NCBI GenBank assembly: GCA_003567575.1
Contig: PWZG01000322.1
Coordinates: forward strand, 1 to 7,517
From: PVC group bacterium
GTDB taxonomy: Bacteria; Verrucomicrobiota; Kiritimatiellia; CAIKKV01; PXCX01
Length of the DNA stretch: 7,517 nucleotides
Direction: 5' to 3'
The notes under the pieces are model-generated. The model made no database searches. It was not told the origin of the DNA and saw only the letters and a list, made by a program, of their open reading frames with translations. The translations under genes were made by a program, and so were the position numbers. This document shows positions 1 through 7,152 of this stretch, piece by piece. Position 1 is the stretch's first letter, and every line of letters starts with the position of its first letter.

Positions 1-23
1 ATCATCGTTCAATCCGAAAAAGC

Positions 24-2549
24 TCAATACAAGGGGAACTCGGGGAATTCGATTCCCGGATCGATATCGAGATCGGTTTCACGGGCATAGAACATAACCG
101 GCGCCATGATGCCGCCGGTCCCCAGTTCCGAAAGTCCGCGGTTGATCACTTTGACCACGACAAGATTCTGCTCGCCGAACCGAACGGCTTCGGTGGCATC
201 GAATTCGAAGGGACGGAAGGCGCCCGCCCCGGTACCGATTTCCACGCCGTTGACCCAGACTTTGGCCCAGTCGTCGACGCCGCCGAACCACAGGTAAAGA
301 TCGGCGCCTTCGGCTTCACGGGGTATTTGTACCGATTGCCGGTACCATGCCGGACGCTCTTTGTAATAGCGAAGGCCCAACGCATCCCAGGTGATCGTCG
401 AGGTCCGCACACGCTGCCAGGGTTCATCGACGAGCCGGGTGACATCGCTGACCGTGCCTTCCCCCGCCGCCGCGACTTCATGCGCGTCCGGTTGCCCGTA
501 TCCAACCTCGCCCGCGATATCGTTCTCGTCGATCGTGAAATCCGGCCGGTACCAGCCGGCGGCTTCGCCTTCATCGTCCGGATCGATGCGGAACGTCCAG
601 ACATTGTCCAGTCCGGCTACCAGTCGGTTACCGCCGGTCACCCGCGCATACCCCTGCTCGGTGGCCACGGAAAAAAATCGATCCAAATAACCCGGACTGT
701 ATCGGGGATGCAACATCGGCGGATCATAGGCGAACAACGTTTCCATCAACGCGCGCATCCGCTCCAGTTCGTCGTGCGCGGCAACGTAGTGATGCGCGGC
801 CCGGTATTTCAGCATATGGACCAGAGCCTCCATGAAATCGAACGTCTGCCGAAAAATTCGGACGCGTTCCCCATACCTATCGTCGCCCGCCATTTCGAGC
901 GCCGTATTCAACAGCGCATTGGCGCGGGCGCGTAATTCCGTCGGATACCATTGAATGACATCAAAGGAACAACCGGCGTGATGATCCGTGTCGCGCAAGG
1001 CGGCATCCATCATTTCAAGATAATCGCGCATCGGCGCCGCGGCCGGACCGAAAAATTTTTCATAAAAATCGGCCAGCAAGGCGTTCACATCGGTTTCATG
1101 ATCCCACATCAGCCGGGCGGCTACGTACAGCGAAGGCGTTTCACTGCCCCACTTGGTAATCACTTCCTGACGGAATCCGGTAATATCGAGTTCATGCGCG
1201 ATCGGGATTTCGCGCCGCAACCGGTGCACCATGCTGAAGGGGATTCCCGGGCAGGCCAGGTTGAAATAGTAACCGCGTTTGTAGATCACCGGCACGGCTT
1301 CGCTCCAGCCCTGCATCAAATCGCGGTAATACATTTTTTCCGGACAAATCTCCTGCCCCATCCCGTGAACCCGGCATAAGGTAATCGGCGCGAACGCCGG
1401 TACGATACGCGGATCGACCTCATCCTTGCGTACCGGCGGACGGAAATAGCTGTGATAGGCATAAAACATGATGCGAACGTTCGCATCGGGAATCTGCTCG
1501 TCGACCAGTTCCAGAATCCGGTTGTAATGCCACATCAGCCGGTCGGTCCGCGAAACCGAACCGAGGAACGGATCATAATCGCCGGCATCCAACGCCAGCG
1601 ATGCCTCGTGATCCTCAAACCAACGGGGCCGGTCGGGCGGGCCGATCGCGACAATCAGTGGATCGGTACGTTCGGGGTCGCGGTCGCGCAGAGTCTCGAC
1701 AATCCGGTCGGCCCGTTCGCGGACGGCATCCTCGTCGGTCACATCGCGCGGAACCCCGCCGTGCGCCGGCGGAACAAAGAACCCGCCCTGCCGCGTACGC
1801 AGTTGCCAGGTTCCGTGTCCAGCGACATCCGCGCCGTGAATCCAGCGGGCATCGAACGACGGAACCTGGATGGTCGTTTGCGAGGCAAGGGCGAAGTCCG
1901 CGCCCTCGGGAACCACCCGACCGATCTCGCCCGGCATGAACCATCGGAACCCCATCTGTTCCAGCAGGTCATACACCCCGTTGAGTGCGCCCTTGGGCGA
2001 AAGACCCACGATGGTGATCATCCCCTCTTCAACCCGCAGCCCGAACGATTCCGCAAAATCTCCGCGGGTCTTGATGGCGGCCAGCAAGGCCGCATCCAGC
2101 GCCGGACCGCCGAGCACCACCGGCGTTCGCCCGCCGACGCGCACTTCGCGGGCCGCCGCCACCGCGTCGGCGGGCGCCGTCTCACGCACCTCGATGTCTC
2201 CCTCGCCCACCAGGCTAAGGTGTTCGCGCAATTCGTCGGCTGCGATGCGAATTAAATCACGATCCGCATCACGATGATCGCGAATATCGGGAAATTCAGC
2301 CCGCAAGTCATCGGAAACGATCAATACGGCGCGGATGGCGCCGTCAACGACCAGCGGAACTTCCGCCGCCGCGGCAACGCTCGCGACCGCGCTGATGCGC
2401 AGACACAGCAAGGCGAAGGCGGCGCGTCCCGCCGCCACGCGCAACGGCTTCCGCCACGGGAACGGTTTCCTCTTCCGGCATGCAACGGAACGGTTCGCCG
2501 TATCACGCTTCCCGGTTATCGATTCAGCGATGAATAAATTTCTTGGCAT
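24..2549 (-). CDS. Predicted exported DUF4838-type glycoside hydrolase with C-terminal beta-sandwich
   Basis: Protein of 841 residues. After a basic stretch (residues 19-38, CRKRKPFPWRK) comes a hydrophobic segment (about 43-61) ending in a run of Ala with probable cleavage near A62, so export is likely. Residues about 98-220 resemble the alpha-glucuronidase (GH67) N-terminal domain: AADELREHL, VVLGGP, then SPKGALNGVYDLLEQMGFRW and FMPGE. Residues about 290-540 look like DUF4838: HYNRILELVDEQ, MFYAYHSYFRPP, and a KWGSE..LYVAARLMWDHETDVNALLADFYEKFFG block (467-501). Residues about 735-822 form a GH2-like jelly roll (WYRQSVQIP, LYLWFGGVDDWAKVWVNGVEIG). Some DUF4838 proteins are classed as GH163 endo-beta-N-acetylglucosaminidases, but I cannot name the substrate or catalytic pair here. 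It is second in an operon: its AAGGAG (2560-2565, spacing 10) overlaps the TAA of the upstream hydrolase gene. Residue V38 is a GTG and would give a conventional 25-residue signal peptide, but its ribosome site is weak. Sure of the CDS and of the domain type, unsure of activity. Confidence 0.88.
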   Translation of the reverse strand: MPRNLFIAESITGKRDTANRSVACRKRKPFPWRKPLRVAAGRAAFALLCLRISAVASVAAAAEVPLVVDGAIRAVLIVSDDLRAEFPDIRDHRDADRDLIRIAADELREHLSLVGEGDIEVRETAPADAVAAAREVRVGGRTPVVLGGPALDAALLAAIKTRGDFAESFGLRVEEGMITIVGLSPKGALNGVYDLLEQMGFRWFMPGEIGRVVPEGADFALASQTTIQVPSFDARWIHGADVAGHGTWQLRTRQGGFFVPPAHGGVPRDVTDEDAVRERADRIVETLRDRDPERTDPLIVAIGPPDRPRWFEDHEASLALDAGDYDPFLGSVSRTDRLMWHYNRILELVDEQIPDANVRIMFYAYHSYFRPPVRKDEVDPRIVPAFAPITLCRVHGMGQEICPEKMYYRDLMQGWSEAVPVIYKRGYYFNLACPGIPFSMVHRLRREIPIAHELDITGFRQEVITKWGSETPSLYVAARLMWDHETDVNALLADFYEKFFGPAAAPMRDYLEMMDAALRDTDHHAGCSFDVIQWYPTELRARANALLNTALEMAGDDRYGERVRIFRQTFDFMEALVHMLKYRAAHHYVAAHDELERMRALMETLFAYDPPMLHPRYSPGYLDRFFSVATEQGYARVTGGNRLVAGLDNVWTFRIDPDDEGEAAGWYRPDFTIDENDIAGEVGYGQPDAHEVAAAGEGTVSDVTRLVDEPWQRVRTSTITWDALGLRYYKERPAWYRQSVQIPREAEGADLYLWFGGVDDWAKVWVNGVEIGTGAGAFRPFEFDATEAVRFGEQNLVVVKVINRGLSELGTGGIMAPVMFYARETDLDIDPGIEFPEFPLY

Positions 2550-2563
2550 AATTTGCGGGCTCC

Positions 2564-3790
2564 TTATCTTAATGGCTTTAATGCGCTCATATCACGATCC
2601 GGATCGCCTTGCGCATCCATGAACAAGGCCAGCGCGGACCAGCCCCAGAACGGATCGCGTCCCATGCCGTCGCCGCTTTCAGCCCCGTAATATTCGCGGA
2701 AGGGATGCCGTTCGAACATGGCCCGGTTACGCGCCGCCAAATCGCGGGCGGCATCATGGAAACCATAACGGCGTAATCCCTGGAAGGCGATATAATTCGT
2801 CGGCATCCAACTATGGGCGCGCCAACCGCACCCGTAGTCCGGCGGTTCCCACGCGAGATAGCCTTCCGTATATCCCGGCTCATCGACCGCCAGGGCGGGA
2901 AGCGGCCAGGGCCGCCAGAATCCGTCCGGCGACAACAAATGCTCTTCCACCATCCGGCGGGCCTGATCGGACGAAGGAATGCCGGCCCACAACGCCGCGA
3001 ACATCCCGACATGGCGGACCGGAATCGGTTGTCGCAACACGGCATGATAATCCAGGTAACATCCCTTCGTCTCATCCCAGCACCAACGCTGCACGGCGTC
3101 CCGGCGACGGCGGGCATGATCGCGGAACAAGGCGGCATCGATTTCGGTGAAGGCGCCGACGTGTTCCGCCAACAACGCCATGGCTTCGCATTCGCGCACC
3201 AGATACGCATTCAAATCCACGCCTTCACAGTAGGCGTCGTGAAATGTTCCGGCGCGCTCGTATTGGTTATCCATGCCGGAATGGCCGCTGTGATCCCAGA
3301 CGCTTAGTCCGGCGCCGCGACGGTCCTCCATATGCAACCAGCGCAACAGGTAATGTTTCATGGCATAATACCGTTCGGGAAACAACCAGTCCATCGGGTC
3401 GCCCGCGCGCGCCAGCAACAGGGCGGTTTGACACAAAAACGGTTGCTGATGAAATTCGCCCCACCAGATGCGAGGCAAGGTACGGGGAATATATCCGGTC
3501 CGGTCAATCTGATCCAAAAACAGGCAAAGCGCGGCGCGACTCAGATCCGTCGACCACCCTACATGCAATTGCAAAATGGTTTCAAAGTATTGATCCCAAC
3601 CGTATAATCGTCCCCCGGCATACCCGGTATAACATTGTACGGTACGGGCGCACCCCGTATTCGTGGCACAGGTCACGGTCTGAACGCCGCGCGTCCGCAT
3701 CAACGTTTCGAGTCGCGCCCGCAAATCCCGCGCTCCCTCTCCAACCGGCGCCCGATCGGATACCGCCATTGCCGCCCCGTGATCTTCCAT
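2564..3790 (-). CDS. Cytoplasmic (alpha/alpha)6-barrel glycoside hydrolase, MGH1/GH63/trehalase-like
   Basis: Protein of 408 residues from the chosen start, without a signal peptide. Conserved blocks of the GH63/GH37/mannosylglycerate-hydrolase-like barrel appear in order: GWDQYFETILQL (65-76), EFHQQPFLCQTALL (112-125), SGMDNQYER (171-179), VDLNAYLVRECEAMALL (191-207), WRAHSWMPTNYIAFQGL (323-339) and EYYGAESGDG then DPFWGWSALALFM (366-391). By family analogy D174 of SGMDNQ is the likely general acid and E371 of EYYGAE the likely second catalytic residue. The frame stays open back to 3919, but the ATG at 3790 is preferred. It has AGGGA seven bases upstream, lies about 37 bases after the predicted transcription start, and the extra N-terminus (Cys-rich, encoded by operator DNA) looks non-protein. 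Part of the site can pair as GGGA-ATC-TCCC just before the ATG, which might damp translation. It is first in the operon and its stop overlaps the next gene's ribosome site. Probably cleaves a small alpha-linked sugar or glycoside after uptake; exact substrate unknown. Confidence 0.87.
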   Translation of the reverse strand: MEDHGAAMAVSDRAPVGEGARDLRARLETLMRTRGVQTVTCATNTGCARTVQCYTGYAGGRLYGWDQYFETILQLHVGWSTDLSRAALCLFLDQIDRTGYIPRTLPRIWWGEFHQQPFLCQTALLLARAGDPMDWLFPERYYAMKHYLLRWLHMEDRRGAGLSVWDHSGHSGMDNQYERAGTFHDAYCEGVDLNAYLVRECEAMALLAEHVGAFTEIDAALFRDHARRRRDAVQRWCWDETKGCYLDYHAVLRQPIPVRHVGMFAALWAGIPSSDQARRMVEEHLLSPDGFWRPWPLPALAVDEPGYTEGYLAWEPPDYGCGWRAHSWMPTNYIAFQGLRRYGFHDAARDLAARNRAMFERHPFREYYGAESGDGMGRDPFWGWSALALFMDAQGDPDRDMSALKPLR

Positions 3791-3797
3791 GGGAGAT

Positions 3798-3802
3798 TCC
3801 CT
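3798..3802 (-). promoter_or_regulatory. Ribosome binding site deciding the hydrolase start
   Basis: The minus strand reads AGGGA followed by seven bases and then ATG at 3790. Neither of the two in-frame upstream ATGs (3826 and 3919) has a comparable site, so this fixes the probable start. Confidence 0.6.
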
Positions 3803-3833
3803 TTCCAGCTTGATCTGTGAATTCATGAAAAAG

Positions 3834-3863
3834 AGTATATCGCATGTGAGAACGCACTTGCAA
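3834..3863 (-). promoter_or_regulatory. Sigma-70-like promoter of the glycosidase operon
   Basis: The minus strand has a -35-like TTGCAA (3858-3863, four of six to consensus), an 18-bp spacer and TATACT (3834-3839, five of six). Transcription would begin near 3827, giving a leader of about 37 bases before the ATG at 3790. The -35 touches the first operator repeat, which fits a promoter with a weak -35 that depends on an AraC-type activator. Predicted from sequence only. Confidence 0.5.
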
Positions 3864-3919
3864 TGTATAATCGTGCATGATACATGTATATTCGTGCATT
3901 TCAATGGATAATGTCGCAT
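3863..3919. promoter_or_regulatory. AraC-type operator: tandem direct repeats phased by 21 and 20 bp
   Basis: Repeat 1 (3863-3878, ATGTATAATCGTGCAT) and repeat 2 (3884-3899, ATGTATATTCGTGCAT) match at 15 of 16 positions and start 21 bp apart, two helical turns. A third, weaker copy (3904-3919, ATGGATAATGTCGCAT, 12 of 16 to repeat 1) follows 20 bp on and covers the regulator's start codon. AraC-family monomers bind direct repeats with this spacing through their two HTH motifs, and the site lies between the regulator and its likely target operon. The arrangement is seen directly; binding by this regulator is inferred. Confidence 0.65.
3864..3871 (+). promoter_or_regulatory. Possible -10 of the araC-type gene inside its operator
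   Basis: The plus strand carries a perfect TATAAT (3866-3871) within operator repeat 1, about 47 bases before the regulator's ATG. I see no good -35 at 16-18 bp, so it would be weak or activator-dependent. Its position inside the operator suggests autoregulation. Confidence 0.35.
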
Positions 3920-4799
3920 GACGGAAACAATCTATTATCAACGCGGTTTTGCGTGGGAAATGCGTCCGCCAGCCGACCCGTCATTGGTCTCCGCCGTTAT
4001 TTTGCGGGTTCCGTTAACCGGACGCAAAACACGTACCCAAGTTCCTTTTTGGGTTCTGGACTATTCGTACGTCGCCAACACGTATTATCGGCTGGGCAAA
4101 CGGGGGAGCCGTTGGCGGCGGCGATTGGCGGGTGAAGCGCATCTTCATCCGCCCGCCACGGTTTACTGGTCAACCTCCGATCCGGAATCCACGCGTGTCA
4201 GTCATTCGAGTTACATTGCTTTCAGTGCCAATAACGTGGATGTTTTACGGGAATTCGCCCCATCACCGGGCGAATTCACCCGCTTCATGGATCCGGCGGG
4301 AAAACTGGGACGTTTATTGCGGACCATTGCCGAAATCGGCGCCCGTTCCGGGAACGACGGGTTTTGGCGCGCACAGGCATTATTCTGGCGGGTACTGGAA
4401 CAGCTTTCCCACAGCGAAACGGCCGACGGCATCCGTTGTATTCGGGAGGCGACGTCACCCACCGAGCTCGAACAGTTCGTGACGAGGGTCGATCGACGGT
4501 TGATGCATCACCTTGGGCGTTCCATTAGCCGCCGGGAACTTGCCGACGAGCTCAATGTCAGTGTTTCGGCGCTGGCGCACCGCTATCGTCAAACGACCGG
4601 CATCTCACCCATGCAACGGTTATTAGGCATGCGGATCAACCTGGCCAAGATACTGATCGGGCGTGGCGAACCGTTGAAACATATCGCGGATGCCACGGGA
4701 TTCTATGATGCCTATCATTTTTCGCGGACGTTCAAGAAACACGTCGGGCTCTCCCCCCTCGACTATCGCAACCGTCTCTGGCAAGAACAAAAAGGGTAA
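3918..4799 (+). CDS. AraC/XylS-family transcriptional regulator
   Basis: Protein of 293 residues. The C-terminal 95 residues form the two-HTH AraC domain: first HTH about 203-223 (SRRELADELNVSVSALAHRY), linker RQTTGISPMQRLLGMRINLAKILI, second HTH about 253-273 (LKHIADATGFYDAYHFSRTF), ending KKHVGLSPLDYRNR. The N-terminal part (about 20-100) looks like a reduced cupin-type sensor (VLDYSYVANTYYRLGKRG, then HLHPPATVYW). The ligand is not evident; a sugar freed by the neighbouring hydrolases is the natural guess. The ATG at 3918 is the first possible start after an in-frame TAA at 3909; it has no clear Shine-Dalgarno site and lies inside a weak operator copy. The next ATG (3960) has only GGGA directly before it. 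It is divergent from the glycosidase operon, which it probably activates while controlling itself. Confidence 0.92.
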   Translation: MTETIYYQRGFAWEMRPPADPSLVSAVILRVPLTGRKTRTQVPFWVLDYSYVANTYYRLGKRGSRWRRRLAGEAHLHPPATVYWSTSDPESTRVSHSSYIAFSANNVDVLREFAPSPGEFTRFMDPAGKLGRLLRTIAEIGARSGNDGFWRAQALFWRVLEQLSHSETADGIRCIREATSPTELEQFVTRVDRRLMHHLGRSISRRELADELNVSVSALAHRYRQTTGISPMQRLLGMRINLAKILIGRGEPLKHIADATGFYDAYHFSRTFKKHVGLSPLDYRNRLWQEQKG

Positions 4800-4842
4800 G
4801 GGTTCACGGTTCCAGATTGAAGAAAATGATGAAAACCACGCG

Positions 4843-5538
4843 TTATCGGCATTGCGCACGCCGCCGTTGAGAGCGTCGGATGCCGAGCAACACGATGATC
4901 ATCGCAAAGAAACCAAAACCGACCACGCGATTATCGACCCAACCGGCGGCCGAAAGAATCTGATTGGAAAAAAACAACCAGACGGTGATCGACGTCAGCG
5001 TCCCCAGCGCGGCCGCCGTCAGCGTTTCACGGGCACGGAGTCCGATCAGATAGCCGAGAATACTGCCGACAACGACACCCGTCATCCACAACGGCAGCCA
5101 AACAATGATAAAAACACCGAGCATTTTAAAGCGGCCGATGCGGTCCATGCGTTTGTACGCCGATTCAAACAGCGGACGCATATGTTTCTGGAACATATGA
5201 CTTTCGAAAAAGTGTTCGTACGTAAACACAAAGACGGGGTAGACAATGAGCATCAGAATGATATCGCTCATTGTCGCCAGTAACAGAATCACGACGGGAT
5301 GCAACCCCACCGACAGACCCTGCACGACACTGACTGCTTTTCCGGCCGCCATATGCGCCACGGCCATGGTGAACAGATGTTGCCACGACGGATAACGGTG
5401 ATAGGCCATGAAGCCGAGGACACTTATGCCGCAAATCAACAACAGACATCCGGTCACGAAAATGCGTCCATTCTCGGAACGCAAAAATCGGACAAAGACC
5501 GATCGCCGGTATACCCAGCTTTTGTTCGGTTCAACCAT
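4843..5538 (-). CDS. Polytopic membrane protein, small multi-drug export (Sm_multidrug_ex)-like
   Basis: Protein of 231 residues with about five or six membrane segments (counted from the ATG: roughly 25-45, 56-66 short, 81-106, 138-164, 171-191 and 204-220) and a basic C-terminus (RRSQRRRAQCR). GKAVSVVQGLSVGL near residue 66 and the block WLPLWMTGVVVGSILGYLIGL (147-167) resemble the conserved core of proteins annotated as small multi-drug export proteins. That name is historical, and transport of drugs is not shown for most members. The loop from about 107 to 137 (YEHFFESHMFQKHMRPLFES) is probably cytoplasmic. ATG at 5538 is preferred over the TTG just before it, because GGGA (5546-5549) is seven bases upstream of the ATG. 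It converges with the AraC-type gene across 43 bp, with no hairpin terminator that I can see, and diverges from pyrE. Physiological role unknown. Confidence 0.82.
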   Translation of the reverse strand: MVEPNKSWVYRRSVFVRFLRSENGRIFVTGCLLLICGISVLGFMAYHRYPSWQHLFTMAVAHMAAGKAVSVVQGLSVGLHPVVILLLATMSDIILMLIVYPVFVFTYEHFFESHMFQKHMRPLFESAYKRMDRIGRFKMLGVFIIVWLPLWMTGVVVGSILGYLIGLRARETLTAAALGTLTSITVWLFFSNQILSAAGWVDNRVVGFGFFAMIIVLLGIRRSQRRRAQCR

Positions 5539-5669
5539 CAACTATTCCCAACTCAGTTTACCTGGCATTCAGGCGGTAGTTATCAATCCGATTCCTTGTT
5601 TTCGGAACAGGACTATACACCCATCGGGATTTAAAAACCAGTCAAAACCGGAAACGATGTCGGAAATGA

Positions 5670-5698
5670 TTGCCAAACGACGACATAATTGTTACAGT
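5670..5698 (+). promoter_or_regulatory. Possible pyrE promoter
   Basis: TTGCCA (5670-5675), a 17-bp spacer and TACAGT (5693-5698) preceded by an extended -10 TG (5690-5691). Transcription would start near 5705, about 35 bases before the TTG start of pyrE. The -10 is only four of six, so this is a modest prediction. Confidence 0.4.
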
Positions 5699-5727
5699 CA
5701 ATGCTTTCCGGCTACCGGCTTATTACC

Positions 5728-5732
5728 AGGAG
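5728..5732 (+). promoter_or_regulatory. Ribosome binding site deciding the pyrE TTG start
   Basis: AGGAG is followed by seven bases and then the TTG at 5740. An earlier in-frame TTG at 5689 lacks such a site and would lie at or before the predicted transcription start. Confidence 0.7.
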
Positions 5733-5739
5733 AATCCTA

Positions 5740-6432
5740 TTGAACAAAACGCACACTCATTGTCAAAGCGTAACCGCCAACGGTACCGCACGGGTAATCG
5801 CTGAACTTTTGCTGCGCGCCAATGCCGTCACACTCAATGTGCAACAACCGTACCGTTACGCATCCGGTATTTTAAGCCCGATATACTGCGACAATCGGCT
5901 GCTGCTGTCGTTTCCCGGTCTGCGCCGCCAAATCGTGACGGCATTCTGCGAGCGCATCCGTTCGCTGTCGCCGTCGCCGCAAGTGGTCGCCGGCGTGGCA
6001 ACGGCCGGCATCGCATGGGCCGCCTGGATTGCCGATGCCTGCGATTTACCGCTGATATACGTGCGTGACGCCGCCAAGAAACACGGGAAAGGCAACACTA
6101 TCGAAGGTGCGCCGCCGCCGGGCGCCCGTACCGTGGTCATCGAAGACCTACTCAGCACCGGCGGCAGTTCCGCGGCGGCCGTTACCGCCCTGCGCGCGAC
6201 GGGTCTGGACGTGAATGTTTGTCTGGCGATTTTCTCATACCAGTTGGCTGCCGCCCGTACGGCGTTCGAGAAAATCGCCTGCGATGCCATTCCCCTGACG
6301 ACATTCGATGCGCTGCTGGAGACTGCCGGTGATTTGCAAACCCTGTCGCCGGCCGATCTCGATATAGCACGCCGCTGGAATCGCGATCCGCAAACCTGGG
6401 GCGAACGGTATGCGCCGAAGGAGGCCTCATGA
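5740..6432 (+). CDS. pyrE: Orotate phosphoribosyltransferase
   Basis: Protein of 230 residues that joins orotate to PRPP to form orotidine 5'-monophosphate, the fifth step of UMP synthesis, in the cytoplasm. The PRPP-binding motif is TVVIEDLLSTGGSS (131-144) with the acidic pair E135-D136. The flexible catalytic loop is VRDAAKKHGKGNTIEG (108-123), with Lys113, Lys114 and His115. GVATAGIAWAAWIAD (85-99) forms the conserved core loop, and the N-terminal YRYASGILSPIYCDNR (38-53) is the usual substrate-side motif. Length and the C-terminal tail (SPADLDIARRWNRDPQTWGERY) match the longer PyrE form common outside gamma-proteobacteria. Start: TTG at 5740, with AGGAG seven bases upstream. Its TGA overlaps the ATG of pyrF (ATGA), so the pair is translationally coupled. 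Confidence 0.95.
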   Translation: MNKTHTHCQSVTANGTARVIAELLLRANAVTLNVQQPYRYASGILSPIYCDNRLLLSFPGLRRQIVTAFCERIRSLSPSPQVVAGVATAGIAWAAWIADACDLPLIYVRDAAKKHGKGNTIEGAPPPGARTVVIEDLLSTGGSSAAAVTALRATGLDVNVCLAIFSYQLAAARTAFEKIACDAIPLTTFDALLETAGDLQTLSPADLDIARRWNRDPQTWGERYAPKEAS

Positions 6433-7151
6433 AGCGCAACGCCCGCGACTGTTTATGCCTGGCTCTTGACCGCGTGGATCGCGATACAATTCTACGCCTG
6501 ACGGACGGGCTATGCAGGGATGTCGGCTGCTTCAAAATCAATGCCGCCTTCGTGCAATACGGTCCGGAACTGGTGCGGGACATGAAAGCACGGCAAGTCG
6601 ACGTATTTCTCGATCTTAAATTTCACGATATCCCGGCAACCGTCGCAACCCATGTTGCGGCAGCCACCGCTCTGGGAATCGACTGGCTGACCGTTCATGC
6701 CGGTGGTGGCCGGGCCATGATGCAGGCGGCAGCCGATGCGGCCCGTCGCGCCGCCGCAAACGGGAAACGAACGCGTATATTGGCCGTCACCGTGCTGACC
6801 AGTTTGGATCAGCAGGCGCTGAACAACGAGCTGCGGGTCCGCGGACCGCTGGAAAATCACGTCGTTCACCTGGCTACCGTCGCGCAGGAATGCGGCATGG
6901 ACGGCATCGTCTGCTCAGCAAACGATCTGCATGCGTTACGAGACCGGTTCCCTCCGGAATTCAGCATGGTAACACCCGGTATCGCCGGCCTGACCACGGC
7001 CGCCGGCAGCGACCAGAAAAGGACCGCCGACCCCGTCACCGCCATCCGGGCCGGCGCCACGATGCTGGTCATCGGACGCGCCATTATTGACGCAGAAAAC
7101 CCTGTCGCAACCGCCGGTGACATTCGCCGGGCCATCGAACCTGAATGTTGA
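6429..7151 (+). CDS. pyrF: Orotidine 5'-phosphate decarboxylase
   Basis: Protein of 240 residues that removes CO2 from orotidine monophosphate to give UMP, the last step of the pathway. The catalytic signature DLKFHDIPATV (62-72) carries D62, K64 and D67. LALD (11-14) and FKIN (35-38) supply the further conserved Asp and Lys, and AVTVLTSLD (119-127), VTPGIAG (181-187) and GATMLVIGRAI (209-219) are the remaining barrel motifs. Length and the DLKFHDIP form match the short bacterial (E. coli-like) class. The ATG overlaps the pyrE stop by four bases and has AAGGAGG (6418-6424) four bases upstream. Complete and apparently intact. Confidence 0.96.
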   Translation: MKRNARDCLCLALDRVDRDTILRLTDGLCRDVGCFKINAAFVQYGPELVRDMKARQVDVFLDLKFHDIPATVATHVAAATALGIDWLTVHAGGGRAMMQAAADAARRAAANGKRTRILAVTVLTSLDQQALNNELRVRGPLENHVVHLATVAQECGMDGIVCSANDLHALRDRFPPEFSMVTPGIAGLTTAAGSDQKRTADPVTAIRAGATMLVIGRAIIDAENPVATAGDIRRAIEPEC

Positions 7152-7152
7152 A

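Noticed and set aside
1..23. Terminator or next operon gene after the DUF4838 gene
   Set aside because: Five T residues follow the stop on the minus strand but no hairpin precedes them, and the remaining bases are too few to support a start.
327..2255. Long plus-strand reading frames opposite the DUF4838 gene (for example 327-935 and 1452-2255)
   Set aside because: They are antisense to a gene with clear domains, show no recognisable motifs and have compositions typical of GC-rich shadow frames.
3880..3889. Perfect palindrome ATACATGTAT between operator repeats
   Set aside because: It arises at the junction of the direct repeats and is AT-rich; the tandem arrangement explains the region better than a dimeric palindromic site.
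4800..4842. Terminator between the convergent AraC-type and membrane-protein genes
   Set aside because: Only a direct repeat of GGTTC is seen; no stem followed by T residues on either strand.
5605..5617. TATAGT as a -10 for the membrane-protein gene (minus strand, 5612-5617)
   Set aside because: No acceptable -35 at 16-18 bp and the leader would be about 67 bases; too weak to call.
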